From Pseudoduganella rivuli (lineage in GTDB: Bacteria; Pseudomonadota; Gammaproteobacteria; Burkholderiales; Burkholderiaceae_D), in assembly GCF_009674485.1 (NCBI RefSeq), contig NZ_WKJJ01000002.1:124001-188000 (forward strand): a stretch of 64,000 nt of DNA, written 5' to 3'. Positions 8,599 through 20,084 of this stretch are shown here, piece after piece. Numbering within the stretch: the stretch's first letter is position 1; every line of letters begins with the position of its first letter. The notes under the pieces are model-generated. The model did not search any database. It worked only from the letters and a program-made list of their open reading frames with translations, and had not been told where the DNA came from. The translations under genes were made by a program, and so were the position numbers.

Positions 8599-10454
8599 AC
8601 CACGAAGTCTTCGCATTGCTGGACGACGCCAGCCCGGACGGCCTGGCGCAAGCCCGTTCGCGCCTGTACACGGGCCACGTGGCGACGTTGCGCTGCGATG
8701 GCCATGGCGGCCTGCCCGCATGGCGCGCCGTGCTGGCGCAGATGGAATCGCACCTGGCGCAAGGCCATCACGCCGTCACCCTGTGCGCGTATGAACTGGG
8801 CGCGCACATCCTCGGCCTGCCGCCCCATCCCGCCACGGACGCCGGCGCCCCCACGGCGCGCGTGCTGATTTTCCGCCACTGCGCTTTGCTGTCCCAGGAG
8901 GACGTGGCGGCATGGCTGGCCACACGCGCCGGGGAACAACCTGCCGGTATTGCGGGCATTACCGGCAATGTCGACGAAATGCAATTCACGGACGCGATCA
9001 ACCGCATCCGCGCCTACATTGCGGCAGGCGATACCTACCAGGTCAACTATACGTACCGACTGCGCTTCGACGCCTACGGTTCCATTGCAGCCCTGTACCA
9101 GCGCCTGCGCGCGCGCCAGCCGGTGCCGTATGGCGCGCTGATTGCGCCCGATGACGGCACGGCGGTGCTGTCGCTGTCGCCGGAATTGTTCGTCCGCCAT
9201 GCCGATGGCGAATTGACGGCGCGTCCCATGAAGGGCACGGCGCCAGCCGCCGACGACGAGGCGGAAAACGCGCGCCGCGCCGCCGCCCTGGCGCAAGACC
9301 CCAAGAACCGCGCGGAAAACCTGATGATCGTCGACTTGCTGCGCAACGATATCGGCCGCATCGCGCAAACCGGCACCGTGAAGGTGCCCGCGCTGTTCGA
9401 CGTGCGCCGCTACAGCAGCGTGCTGCAAATGACGTCCACCGTGCAGGCGCAATTGCGGCCGGATGCCGCCTTGGGCGATATTTTCGACGCGCTGTACCCG
9501 TGCGGCTCCATCACGGGCGCCCCCAAGCGCCGCACGATGGAAATCATCGCGGAACTGGAACCGGCGCCGCGCGGGCTGTACACGGGCGCGATCGGCTGGT
9601 TCGAACCGCCACCCGCCGGCCACAAGGTAGGCCCGTTCTGCATGTCGGTGCCGATCCGCACCTTGTCGCTGCAAGCGCCGGTACAAGGCTTACGCCGGGG
9701 CGAACTGGGTGTGGGCGCGGGCATCGTCTACGACAGCGATCCTGCCGACGAATATGCCGAGTGCCAACTCAAGGCGCGCTTCCTGACGGGTCTCGCCAAC
9801 ACATTCGACTTGTTTGAAACCATGTACGCCACGCGCGAAGACGGCGTGCGCCACCTGGACCGCCACCTGGCGCGCCTGGCCGCGTCGGCCCGGTATTTCG
9901 GCCGAGGCTGGGATGAAGCGGCCGCCCGTGCGCTGGTACAAGCAACCTGCGCCGCCTTCCCGGACGCCACGCCGATGCGCCTGCGGCTGGCGCTGGACGC
10001 CGCCGGCGCGCTGTCGGTCCAGCACGGCGTGCTCACCCCGCTGGAAAGCCCGGTGCGCGTGCTGCTGGCGCCGGAAGCGACCAGCGCTGCCGACCTGTTC
10101 CTGCGCCACAAAAGCAGCGTCAGGGCCCGCTATGACGCCGCCTGGCGCACCGCCGAAGCGCAGGGCGCGTTCGACATGCTGTTTTTCAATGAACGGGATG
10201 AATTGACGGAAGGTGGCCGCAGCAATGTGTTCGTGCAACTGGATGGCCGCTGGCTGACCCCTCCGCTGGCGTGCGGCTTGCTGCCCGGAATCATGCGCGG
10301 CGTGTTGCTGGACGATCCCGCCTGGCGTGCGACCGAAGCCGTCATCACCCGCGCCATGCTGGCCAGGGCCGATGCGATTGTCCTGTGCAACGCGCTGCGC
10401 GGCGCCTTGCCCGCCACCTTGCTCCCCCCACTGGCCACCCCGCCCGCGCCCTGA
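8595..10454 (+). CDS. pabB: Fused aminodeoxychorismate synthase component I / aminodeoxychorismate lyase
   Basis: A two-domain p-aminobenzoate enzyme of 619 residues for folate synthesis. Residues about 1-385 are PabB-like (chorismate-binding): DEMQFTDAINRIRAYIAAGDTYQVNYT, ENLMIVDLLRNDIGRI, and CGSITGAPKRRTMEII. Residues about 395-619 are a class IV PLP enzyme of the aminodeoxychorismate lyase type (LFETMYA, LRHKSS with the likely PLP-binding Lys, NERDELTEGGRSNVF). Such fusions combine amination of chorismate with pyruvate release. I chose the ATG at 8595 from the ATGA overlap with slmA; longer starts lie inside slmA. No glutaminase partner (PabA) is visible nearby. Confidence 0.93.
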   Translation: MNHEVFALLDDASPDGLAQARSRLYTGHVATLRCDGHGGLPAWRAVLAQMESHLAQGHHAVTLCAYELGAHILGLPPHPATDAGAPTARVLIFRHCALLSQEDVAAWLATRAGEQPAGIAGITGNVDEMQFTDAINRIRAYIAAGDTYQVNYTYRLRFDAYGSIAALYQRLRARQPVPYGALIAPDDGTAVLSLSPELFVRHADGELTARPMKGTAPAADDEAENARRAAALAQDPKNRAENLMIVDLLRNDIGRIAQTGTVKVPALFDVRRYSSVLQMTSTVQAQLRPDAALGDIFDALYPCGSITGAPKRRTMEIIAELEPAPRGLYTGAIGWFEPPPAGHKVGPFCMSVPIRTLSLQAPVQGLRRGELGVGAGIVYDSDPADEYAECQLKARFLTGLANTFDLFETMYATREDGVRHLDRHLARLAASARYFGRGWDEAAARALVQATCAAFPDATPMRLRLALDAAGALSVQHGVLTPLESPVRVLLAPEATSAADLFLRHKSSVRARYDAAWRTAEAQGAFDMLFFNERDELTEGGRSNVFVQLDGRWLTPPLACGLLPGIMRGVLLDDPAWRATEAVITRAMLARADAIVLCNALRGALPATLLPPLATPPAP

Positions 10455-10545
10455 CTTCCACGCCGCTAGCAATGCGGCATTGTTACCACCTTTGCGTAGC
10501 AGCAATGGCATACAATGCAAGAGTCTTACGCAGCAGGAGTCCGCC

Positions 10546-11429
10546 ATGGACCAGCCAGCACGATGGAAGCAAGCAATCCTGTGCGCAGGCTGGCTTTGCT
10601 GCGCGCCGTCCGCCATGGCGGCACAGGAAATCACGTGGTACCTGTATGACCTGCCGCCGCTGGTGATCACCGACGGCCCGCACAAGGGCACGGGCTTCAT
10701 GGAACTGGCGCTGCACCAGCAACTGATTCCCGCACTGCCCGATTACAAGCATAAAGTCGTGGTGGCGCCGATCCAGCGCATCGCCCTGATGCTGAAATCC
10801 GATCCCCAGGCATGCAATCCCGGCTTGATCCGCAATGCGGAGCGGGAACAATTCATGACGTTTTCCACGCCAACCTTGGCGGCCTTGCCTGCTGGCATGT
10901 TTATTCGGCGGGGCGACGCCGCCCGCGTGGCCCCCTATGTCAATGCCAAGGGCAAGATCGTCCTGGACAAGTTATTGACCGATAACAAATTCAACCTCGG
11001 CATCGATTCCGCCCGCAGTTATGGCGGCCCGGTCGACGCCGTGCTGAAGCCCTACCGCGACAAACCCCAGCTGTTTTCCCCCAGCATTCCCGACGCGTCG
11101 CGCAACCTGACGCAAATGGTGATCGCCAAACGCATCGACGGCATGCTGGGCCAGCCGTTCGAAGTGCCGTATTACCTGGGTGGCCGGACCGTGGACGACG
11201 TCAAGGCGCTGGCGTTTTATGCGCTGGAAGAACAGGCCGACGTGGTGCTCAACCACGTGGCTTGCGCCAACAGCGAACAGGGCCAGGCCGTGATCCACAA
11301 ACTCAACGCGGTATTGGCAAAACCCGGCATGCGCGAAGCGCTGGCCGCGCATTACGCCGCATGGCTGGACGACGATGCGCGCAGGTTGGCCGACGCCATG
11401 CGCCGCCATACTTTCGCAGTGAAACCTTG

Positions 11430-11430
<1 letters not shown>
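10546..11430 (+). CDS. Periplasmic solute-binding-protein-like sensor component
   Basis: A 294-residue secreted protein with a signal peptide (about 1-24, cut near AMA-AQ) and a family-3 solute-binding fold: ITWYLYDLPPLVI, GTGFMELALHQQL, and the second lobe with NLGIDSARSYGG. The start is fixed by AGGAG at 10535-10539, six bases before the ATG. A -10-like TACAAT lies at 10511-10516. Its stop overlaps the next start by one base, and no permease or ATPase gene follows; instead come two kinase genes. I infer it presents a ligand to the adjacent kinase rather than serving a transporter. Ligand unknown. Confidence 0.8.
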
Positions 11431-13609
<2,179 letters not shown>

Positions 13610-13613
<4 letters not shown>

Positions 13614-14794
13614 CGACTGTGCAAAAAACCGTGCTGATCATCGACGATACGCCCGCCAACTTGGGCGTGCTGGTCGATTACCTGGAACAACACGATTTAT
13701 GCGTGGTGGTGGCGCAGGATGGCGAAGAAGGCTTGATGCGGGCGCAATTCCTGCATCCGGACTTGATCTTGCTGGACGTCATGATGCCCGTGCTGGATGG
13801 GCTGGAAACGTGCCGCCGCCTGAAAGACGATGCCCGCACCCATGACATTCCCGTGATCTTCATGACGGCGCTGGGCGAAACACGGGACAAGGCAGCCGGC
13901 TTCCAGGCCGGCGGTGTCGATTACATCACCAAGCCCTTCCAGGCGGAAGAAGTGCTGATGCGGCTGACCACGCACTTGAACCTGTACCACACGACGCGGC
14001 AATTGCAGAAAACCGTGGCGCAGTTGAACCAGGCCCATGCGGAACTGGTGCGCAGTGAAACACTGGCCGCCTTGGGCGCGATGGTGGCCGGCATTGCCCA
14101 CGAACTCAATACGCCGATCGGCAACGGTTTGCTGATCGCCAGTACGCTGACGGATTTAAGCCGCAGCATGACGCGGGATTTGAAGGATGGCAAAGGATTG
14201 ACGCGCTCGGCGCTGGAAAAATACCTGAACGAAGCCAACGAGGTTGGCGACATCCTGCAACGCAACCTGGAACGCGCAGGCAGCCTGATCAACAGTTTCA
14301 AGCAAGTGGCGGTCGACCGCACCAGCGCCCAGCGCCGCAAATTCCGGCTGGCGGACGTGGTGACGGAAACCGTGCTGTTGCTGTCGCCCACGCTGAAAAC
14401 CACGCCGTACGAAGTCATGCACGGCATCGACCATGCGATTGAGCTGGACAGTTTCCCCGGCCCGCTGGGACAAATCATCACCAACCTGATCAACAACGCC
14501 GTGCTGCACGGCTTTGAAGGGCGCAGCCATGGCTGCATCCACATCAGCGCGGACATCGCGCCATCGGGCTTGCTGGAATTGACGATCGCCGATGACGGCG
14601 TGGGGATACCGGAAGCGCATCTGCAACGGATTTTCGATCCGTTTTTCACGACCAAGATGGGCGCCGGGGGCAGCGGCCTGGGCCTATATGTCTGCTACAA
14701 CATTGCCACCACGGTGTTGAACGGGCAGATCCAGGTCAGCAGCGCGCCCGGCGAGGGCACGCGCTTCCTGCTGACCTTGCCATTGAAGGTTTAA
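13610..14794 (+). CDS. Receiver–histidine kinase protein (REC-HisKA-HATPase)
   Basis: A soluble 394-residue protein with an N-terminal receiver (LIIDDTPAN, phospho-Asp56 in LILLDVMMPVLDG, YITKPF) followed by a coiled linker, a HisKA-type segment with His164 in GIAHELNTPIGN, and an HATPase domain (DDGVGIP, GGSGLGLYVCYN). There is no DNA-binding or enzymatic output domain, so it must pass the signal on by phosphotransfer to another protein. The coupled hybrid kinase upstream is its probable phosphodonor. The gene ends two bases before the convergent DUF1428 gene's stop. Confidence 0.9.
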
Positions 14795-14795
14795 A

Positions 14796-15155
14796 TCATT
14801 TCTGGATGATCATGTCGAAGCCGCCCCAGAACATGCGCTTGCCATCGAACGGCAATTTCTTCGGATCCATCATTTCCGCGAGGCGCGGGTCTTTCATGAC
14901 TTTTTCGTTGACTTCATCGCGTTTCGCGCGCGATTCATAAACGATCCACGCAAAGATCACGGTTTCATTGTCTTCCAGCTTGACCGCTTGCGGGAAGGAC
15001 GTGTGTTCGCCCGGTTTCACATCTTCCGCAATGCATTCGCGGTACTCGAGCGCCCCATGTTCGCGCCACACATCGGCGCACCGACTGGCCATCTTTTTGT
15101 ATTCCTCGATATTGGCTTTCGGCACCGGCAATACAAATCCATCGACATACGGCAT
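14796..15155 (-). CDS. DUF1428 family protein
   Basis: A 119-residue cytoplasmic protein of the DUF1428 family (E. coli YbaA group), with typical MPYVDGFVLPVPKAN opening and WIVYESRAKRDEVN, GKRMFWGGFD. The fold is a dimeric alpha-beta barrel like those of small monooxygenases, but no activity is established. I chose ATG 15155 over ATG 15167 because GGAG sits six bases before it and family members begin with this MPYVDGF sequence. It follows the FtrA-like regulator on the same strand with about 70 bases between. Confidence 0.88.
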   Translation of the reverse strand: MPYVDGFVLPVPKANIEEYKKMASRCADVWREHGALEYRECIAEDVKPGEHTSFPQAVKLEDNETVIFAWIVYESRAKRDEVNEKVMKDPRLAEMMDPKKLPFDGKRMFWGGFDMIIQK

Positions 15156-15225
15156 GGCAATCTCCATGTTTCAAGTTGGTGGACTTGCAAGATTAGGCCT
15201 GTTCGATTGCAGGCACAAGCGGTGT

Positions 15226-16182
15226 TTAATCCGCCCCGGCAAACTGGCGGCGGTAGGCGCCGGGACTGGTGGCGGCCAGGCGGCGGAAGTGGTGGCGCAG
15301 CGATTCTTCGGAACCGAAGCCGGCCCGTTCCGCCACTTGCACCAGCGGGATCTCCGCGGTTTCCAATAAATCCTTGGCCAGCGCCACCCGTTCATGGATC
15401 AGCCATTCCACCGCGCCCATGCCGGTCGCTTCCTGGAATTGCCGCTGCAACGTGCGGGGGCTCATGGCGGCCCGCTGCGCCATGCTGCCCACCGTGTGCG
15501 GCAGCGCCGGATTGCTGCGCAGCCAGTCCATCAGCCGCGACAGCCGGCCCTGCTCGTCATGCGCCATGGGACGGGGCAAGAACTGCGCCTGGCCCCCTTC
15601 ACGGTGCGGCGCCACCACCAGCCGCTGCGCCACCAGATTGCCGATACGGGCGCCGTAATCGCGCCGCACCAAATGCAGCAACATGTCGATGCCCGCGGCG
15701 GACCCGGCCGAGGTGATGACCTGGCCTTCGTCGACGTATAAATCGTCCGGCTGCACGATGATGTTCGGGTGGCGTTTGGCCAGCCGGTCCGTATAGCGCC
15801 AGTGCGTGGTGGCGCGCTTGCCGTCGAGCACGCCGGCGGCGGCCAGCACGAACACGCCGGAACAAATCGAGCACAGCCGCGCCCCCCGTTCGTACGCGGC
15901 GCGGATGGCGTTCACCAGCGCGGGCGGCGGCGCTTCATCCGCATCGCGCCAGCCGGGGATCACGATGGTGTCCGCCAGCGCCAGCAATTCCGGTTCGTAT
16001 TGCGCCTGCACGGTGATGCCGCCCGCCGCGCGGATCGGCCCCGGCTCCACCGCCACCACTTCGAAGTCGTACCACGGCACGCCCAGTTCCGGGCGTTCCA
16101 GCGCGAACAATTCCACCACGCAACCGAATTCAAACGTGCATAAACGGTCATAAGCGAGGGCGACGACGAGATGTTTTTTCAT
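15226..16182 (-). CDS. ftrA: FtrA/GlxA-type AraC-family transcriptional regulator
   Basis: A 318-residue regulator with an N-terminal DJ-1/PfpI-like domain (about 1-185; VIPGWRDADE and CSICSGVFVLAAAG with the cysteine-elbow position) and a C-terminal AraC double helix-turn-helix (about 215-315; TVGSMAQRAAMSPRTLQRQFQEATG and IPLVQVAERAGFGSEESLRHHFRR). In FtrA-type proteins the PfpI-like domain senses rather than hydrolyses. It is divergent from a rhodanese gene across about 100 bases, and that gene is the likely target. The symbol is offered by resemblance. Confidence 0.87.
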   Translation of the reverse strand: MKKHLVVALAYDRLCTFEFGCVVELFALERPELGVPWYDFEVVAVEPGPIRAAGGITVQAQYEPELLALADTIVIPGWRDADEAPPPALVNAIRAAYERGARLCSICSGVFVLAAAGVLDGKRATTHWRYTDRLAKRHPNIIVQPDDLYVDEGQVITSAGSAAGIDMLLHLVRRDYGARIGNLVAQRLVVAPHREGGQAQFLPRPMAHDEQGRLSRLMDWLRSNPALPHTVGSMAQRAAMSPRTLQRQFQEATGMGAVEWLIHERVALAKDLLETAEIPLVQVAERAGFGSEESLRHHFRRLAATSPGAYRRQFAGAD

Positions 16183-16281
16183 GGCGCAATCTTACCGGAG
16201 TTTGGCATTTGTGCCACTTCAGACGTCTGCCGGCGGCCTGGATAATGACTCCATCGCAACACACAACCACCGGAGAACAGC

Positions 16282-16692
16282 ATGTCCATCGTTACTGAAA
16301 TCCCCGCAGCACCGAGCGCCGCCGCCCTGGCCCACTTCGAAGCCTCGTTCACGTTTGAAACGGATTGCTGGGATGTGCACCACGCGATCACCACGGGCCA
16401 ACAGGATTTCGTGCTGCTGGACGTGCGCGGCACGGAGAAATACGCGGCCGGCCACGTGCCGGGCGCCATCGACCTGGCGCACCGCAAGATCATCGGCTCG
16501 AAAATGGCGGCGTACCCGGCCGGCACCTTGTTTGTCGTCTACTGCGCCGGTCCCCACTGCAACGGCGCCGCCCGCGCCGCCGTGCGCCTGGCCAAGCTGG
16601 GGCTGCCCGTCAAGGTGATGCCGGGCGGCATCACGGGGTGGCTGGATGAGGGGTTTGCGCTGGAGAAATCGGCAGTGGCGGCCGCCGCTTAA
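16282..16692 (+). CDS. Rhodanese-like domain protein
   Basis: Single-domain rhodanese of 136 residues, a cytoplasmic sulfur-transfer protein. Motifs: FVLLDVRGTEKYAAGHVPGA (CH2A-type) and the active-site loop VYCAGPHCNGA, whose first Cys is the expected persulfide carrier; a second Cys in the loop could form a disulfide. GGITGWLDEGF is the usual C-terminal motif. A clear GGAG lies upstream of ATG 16282. Its divergence from the FtrA-like regulator suggests control by that protein. Sulfur donor and acceptor are unknown. Confidence 0.88.
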   Translation: MSIVTEIPAAPSAAALAHFEASFTFETDCWDVHHAITTGQQDFVLLDVRGTEKYAAGHVPGAIDLAHRKIIGSKMAAYPAGTLFVVYCAGPHCNGAARAAVRLAKLGLPVKVMPGGITGWLDEGFALEKSAVAAAA

Positions 16693-16706
16693 CCGCCGGG
16701 GCGGGG

Positions 16707-17309
16707 TTACCCGCCCAGCGCTTTCTCCACCGCCCCGACCAGTTGCTTGTCTTCCGGCGTCACCTTGCTGGGGAAACTGTCCACCACCTTGCCATTGCGG
16801 TCGATCAGGTATTTGTGGAAGTTCCAGGCCGGCGTTTTGCCGGTGGCTTTGATCAAGTCGGCATAAAACGCGTTCGGGGCGGAACCGGACACCACGGATT
16901 TCGCGAACATGGGGAATTTCACGCCATACGTGTTGTAGCAAAAGTCCGCGATTTCCTTGGCCGAGCCCGGTTCCTGCTTGCCGAAATCATTCGACGGGAA
17001 ACCCAGCACCACCAGCCCTTTGGCGCCGTATTTCGCGTACAGCGCTTCCAGCCCTTCGTATTGCTTGGTGTAGCCGCAATAGCTGGCCGTGTTGACCACC
17101 AAAATCACCTTGCCCGCGTACTGGCACAGGTTTTGTGGCGCGTCATCCTGCAAGCGGTTGAACGATTGCTTGAGGATGGCGGGGCAGGAAGCGGGGGCGG
17201 CGGACGCCGCACCAGGCTGCTGCGCCCGGGCAGGCGCCTGGGCCGACAACAGCAGGACGGAAGCGATGGCAAGGGTGGAGGCGATTTTCGTGGACATGAC
17301 GGCGCTCAT
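16707..17309 (-). CDS. Glutathione peroxidase-family thiol peroxidase, exported
   Basis: About 200 residues: a probable signal peptide (IASTLAIASVLLLSAQAPARA) and a GPx domain. The peroxidatic Cys is in NTASYCGYT, the catalytic Gln in GKQEPG and Trp in WNFHKYLID. The usual resolving Cys of thioredoxin-dependent members (FPCNQF) is Ser here (FPSNDF). A second Cys pair is available in SCPAILK and NLCQY. The start is uncertain: ATG 17309 or ATG 17297, neither with a strong ribosome site. It is likely a periplasmic peroxide-reducing enzyme. Confidence 0.85.
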   Translation of the reverse strand: MSAVMSTKIASTLAIASVLLLSAQAPARAQQPGAASAAPASCPAILKQSFNRLQDDAPQNLCQYAGKVILVVNTASYCGYTKQYEGLEALYAKYGAKGLVVLGFPSNDFGKQEPGSAKEIADFCYNTYGVKFPMFAKSVVSGSAPNAFYADLIKATGKTPAWNFHKYLIDRNGKVVDSFPSKVTPEDKQLVGAVEKALGG

Positions 17310-17452
17310 AGTGAAAAAACCGATTCTAAGCCATACCGTGCGCCATCCCCACAACAGTCAAGCGTAAAAAGCAAACATGCGCTTGAGACAGCACAAATAC
17401 CGCCAGTCGCTGCCGAGCAAAATGGAAAGTTCCTCTTGCTACGGAGCCTGCC

Positions 17453-18577
17453 ATGCCACGCCGAACGATCCCCGTCGCCCTGTTGCTGATCCTGATTGCC
17501 ATCGCCGCCTTCGTGCTGCCGCCTGCCCGCGCCGCAGCGCCGGCAACAGCGTCCGCTGCGCAGGAGACGCCCCATCGATGGTGGTGGCCGCCATGGCCTT
17601 GGCCGCCCCGCCCCCCAAAGCCGCCGCACTTGCCTGCCATGCAGGCGACCGACGTGTCCGTTTCCGGTTTATCGTCGGGTGGATACATGGCCGTGCAATT
17701 CGATGTCGCGTATTCCGACCTGGTGACCGGCGCCGGCATCATTGCCGGCGGCCCCTACGGCTGCTCACAGGGCCGGCTCGACACCGCCACGGCAGTCTGC
17801 AGTTGCACCGGTCTCTTGCCTTGCAACATCAAGCCAGGTGGCACCCATCCCGCCGCGCTGGCCGCCACGGCCGCCACGTATGAAAAACAGGGCGGTATCG
17901 CCCCGCTGGCCAACCTGGCCCGGCATCGCATCTGGCTGTTTTCCGGCGCGGCCGACACCCTGGTGCCGCGTCCCGTCATGGACGACTTGCAGGCCTGGTA
18001 CAGCCGCTATACCACGCTGATCGCCTACCGCCGCGACTTACCGGCCCAGCACGCCATGCCCACCGATCGCTACGGCAATGCATGCGGCGATCTCGGAACG
18101 CCGTACATCAACAATTGCGGCTTCGACGCGGCGGGCGCGCTGCTGCAATGGATTTATCCGGGATTGGTCCCGCGCAGCACCGCCCCGGATGCCGGCCGGA
18201 TGATCGAGTTCGACCAGTCGGAATTCCTTGCCGATCCCGAAGCCCACGGCATGGCGCTGCGCGGCTACCTGTACGTTCCCCGCGATTGCGAGGCCAGCCA
18301 CGGCCGCGGTTGCAGGCTGCACATCGCGTTCCATGGCTGCCAGCAAAACTGGGCCAATGTCGGCGACCAGTTCATCCGCCACGCCGGCTATAACGCATGG
18401 GCCGACAGCAACCGCCTGCTCGTGCTGTACCCGCAAACCGCGGCGATTTATCCGCTGGCCAATCCCAATGCGTGCTGGGACTGGTTCAGCTATGACGACC
18501 CCGCCTATGCGCGCAGGCAGGGACGCCAAATGGCCGCCATCAAGCGCATGGTGGATCGCCTGACCCGTCATCAATAG
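17453..18577 (+). CDS. Extracytoplasmic poly(3-hydroxybutyrate) depolymerase, type II catalytic domain
   Basis: A 374-residue secreted serine esterase. Signal peptide about 1-27. Lipase box GLSSG gives Ser74; likely Asp168 (SGAADTL) and His200 (QHAMPTD) complete the triad. The oxyanion His294 (FHGCQQNW) lies C-terminal to the triad, the order that defines type II PHB depolymerases. Between signal peptide and enzyme lies a short tract of Trp and Pro (about 43-60), unlike the usual linker. I see no separate substrate-binding domain. A GGAG precedes ATG 17453. It should release hydroxybutyrate oligomers from PHB; an oligomer hydrolase is encoded at the right end of the window. Confidence 0.87.
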   Translation: MPRRTIPVALLLILIAIAAFVLPPARAAAPATASAAQETPHRWWWPPWPWPPRPPKPPHLPAMQATDVSVSGLSSGGYMAVQFDVAYSDLVTGAGIIAGGPYGCSQGRLDTATAVCSCTGLLPCNIKPGGTHPAALAATAATYEKQGGIAPLANLARHRIWLFSGAADTLVPRPVMDDLQAWYSRYTTLIAYRRDLPAQHAMPTDRYGNACGDLGTPYINNCGFDAAGALLQWIYPGLVPRSTAPDAGRMIEFDQSEFLADPEAHGMALRGYLYVPRDCEASHGRGCRLHIAFHGCQQNWANVGDQFIRHAGYNAWADSNRLLVLYPQTAAIYPLANPNACWDWFSYDDPAYARRQGRQMAAIKRMVDRLTRHQ

Positions 18578-18583
18578 CGGCCG

Positions 18584-20035
18584 TCAAATCCCGGCCAGGC
18601 AGATGTATTTGATTTCCAGGTATTCATCGAGCCCGTACTTCGACCCTTCGCGTCCCAGCCCCGATTGCTTGACGCCGCCAAACGGCGCGATTTCATTGGA
18701 AATCAAGCCGGTATTGACGCCCACCATGCCCGATTCCAGGCCTTCCGCCACGCGCCAGATTCGGCCGATGTCGCGCGAATAGAAATACGCCGCCAGGCCG
18801 AATTCCGTGCTGTTGGCCAGCGCAACCGCTTCGTCATCGGTCTTGAAGCGGAACAGCGGCGCCAGCGGCCCGAAGGTTTCCTCGCCGGACACGCGCATGG
18901 CCGGCGTCACGTCGGCAATCACCGTCGGTTCAAAGAAACCGTGCCCCAGCGCATGGCGCTTGCCGCCCGCCAGCAGGCGGCCGCCCTTGGCCAGCGCATC
19001 GGCCACGTGCTCTTCGACCTTTTGCACGGCCTTGTCGTCGATCAGCGGCCCCTGTGTGACGCCGGCCTCGGCGCCATTGCCCACCTTCAGCTTGCCGACG
19101 GCCGCCACGAATTTTTCAGCAAAGGCGTCATACACGCCATCCTGCACATAAATGCGGTTGGCGCATACGCAAGTCTGGCCGGAATTGCGGTATTTCGACG
19201 CCATCGCCCCTTCCACGGCGGCATCCAGGTCCGCATCGTCAAACACGATGAAGGGCGCATTGCCGCCCAGTTCCAGCGACAGTTTCTTGATGGTGGGGGC
19301 GCACTGCTGCATCAGCAGACGGCCCACGCCGGTCGACCCCGTAAAACTCAGCTTGCGCACAATGGGGTTCGACGTCATTTCCGCGCCGATGTCGCGCGGC
19401 GATCCCGTCACGACGGAAAACACGCCGGGCGGCACGCCGGCCTGTTCCGCCAGCACCGCCAGCGCCAGCGCGGAAAACGGCGTGGCTTCGGCCGGTTTCA
19501 GCACGATGGGGCAGCCTGCCGCCAGCGCGGGCGCCGCCTTGCGGGTAATCATCGCCAGCGGGAAATTCCACGGCGTAATCGCGGCGCAGACGCCCACCGG
19601 TTCCTTTGTCACGATCAGGCGCTTATCGGGCCATGGCGACGCCAGCGTATCACCGGCAATGCGCTTGGCTTCCTCGGCAAACCACTCGAAGAACGACGCG
19701 GCATACGTGACTTCACCCCTGGATTCGGCCAGCGGCTTGCCCTGCTCCGTGGTCATCAACAATGCCAGGTCTTCCGCGTTTTCCAGCATCAAATCCGACC
19801 ATTTGCGCAAGATCGCGGCCCGCTCCTTGGCGGTTTTTTTGCGCCACGCGGGCCACGCGGCATTGGCCGCTTCGATGGCGCGCCGCGTTTCCGCCGTGCC
19901 CAGGTTGGGGATTACGCCGATCTGTTCGCCCGTGGCGGGATTGGTGACGGGATGGGTATCGCCGCTGTCCGCGCCGGTCCAGGCGCCGTTGACATAGGCT
20001 TGCTGGCGCAACAGGCTGGGGTTCTTGAGTTGCAT
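18584..20035 (-). CDS. gabD: NAD(P)-dependent succinate-semialdehyde dehydrogenase
   Basis: Aldehyde dehydrogenase of 483 residues oxidising succinate semialdehyde to succinate (GABA and related pathways). Signatures: ITPWNFPLAMITRKAAPALAAG, coenzyme loop GSTGVGRLL, catalytic Glu in LELGGNAP, and catalytic Cys in NSGQTCVCANR with the neighbouring Cys typical of the GabD group. I chose ATG 20035 because GGAG lies six bases upstream and other family members begin here; a longer start adds 22 unlikely residues. No GABA transaminase or permease gene is adjacent. It converges with the PHB depolymerase gene six bases away. Confidence 0.93.
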   Translation of the reverse strand: MQLKNPSLLRQQAYVNGAWTGADSGDTHPVTNPATGEQIGVIPNLGTAETRRAIEAANAAWPAWRKKTAKERAAILRKWSDLMLENAEDLALLMTTEQGKPLAESRGEVTYAASFFEWFAEEAKRIAGDTLASPWPDKRLIVTKEPVGVCAAITPWNFPLAMITRKAAPALAAGCPIVLKPAEATPFSALALAVLAEQAGVPPGVFSVVTGSPRDIGAEMTSNPIVRKLSFTGSTGVGRLLMQQCAPTIKKLSLELGGNAPFIVFDDADLDAAVEGAMASKYRNSGQTCVCANRIYVQDGVYDAFAEKFVAAVGKLKVGNGAEAGVTQGPLIDDKAVQKVEEHVADALAKGGRLLAGGKRHALGHGFFEPTVIADVTPAMRVSGEETFGPLAPLFRFKTDDEAVALANSTEFGLAAYFYSRDIGRIWRVAEGLESGMVGVNTGLISNEIAPFGGVKQSGLGREGSKYGLDEYLEIKYICLAGI

Positions 20036-20084
20036 GCTGGTCTCCGTTGGCTGTGAGTGACGGTTGCCCGGTATGCTACGCCAG

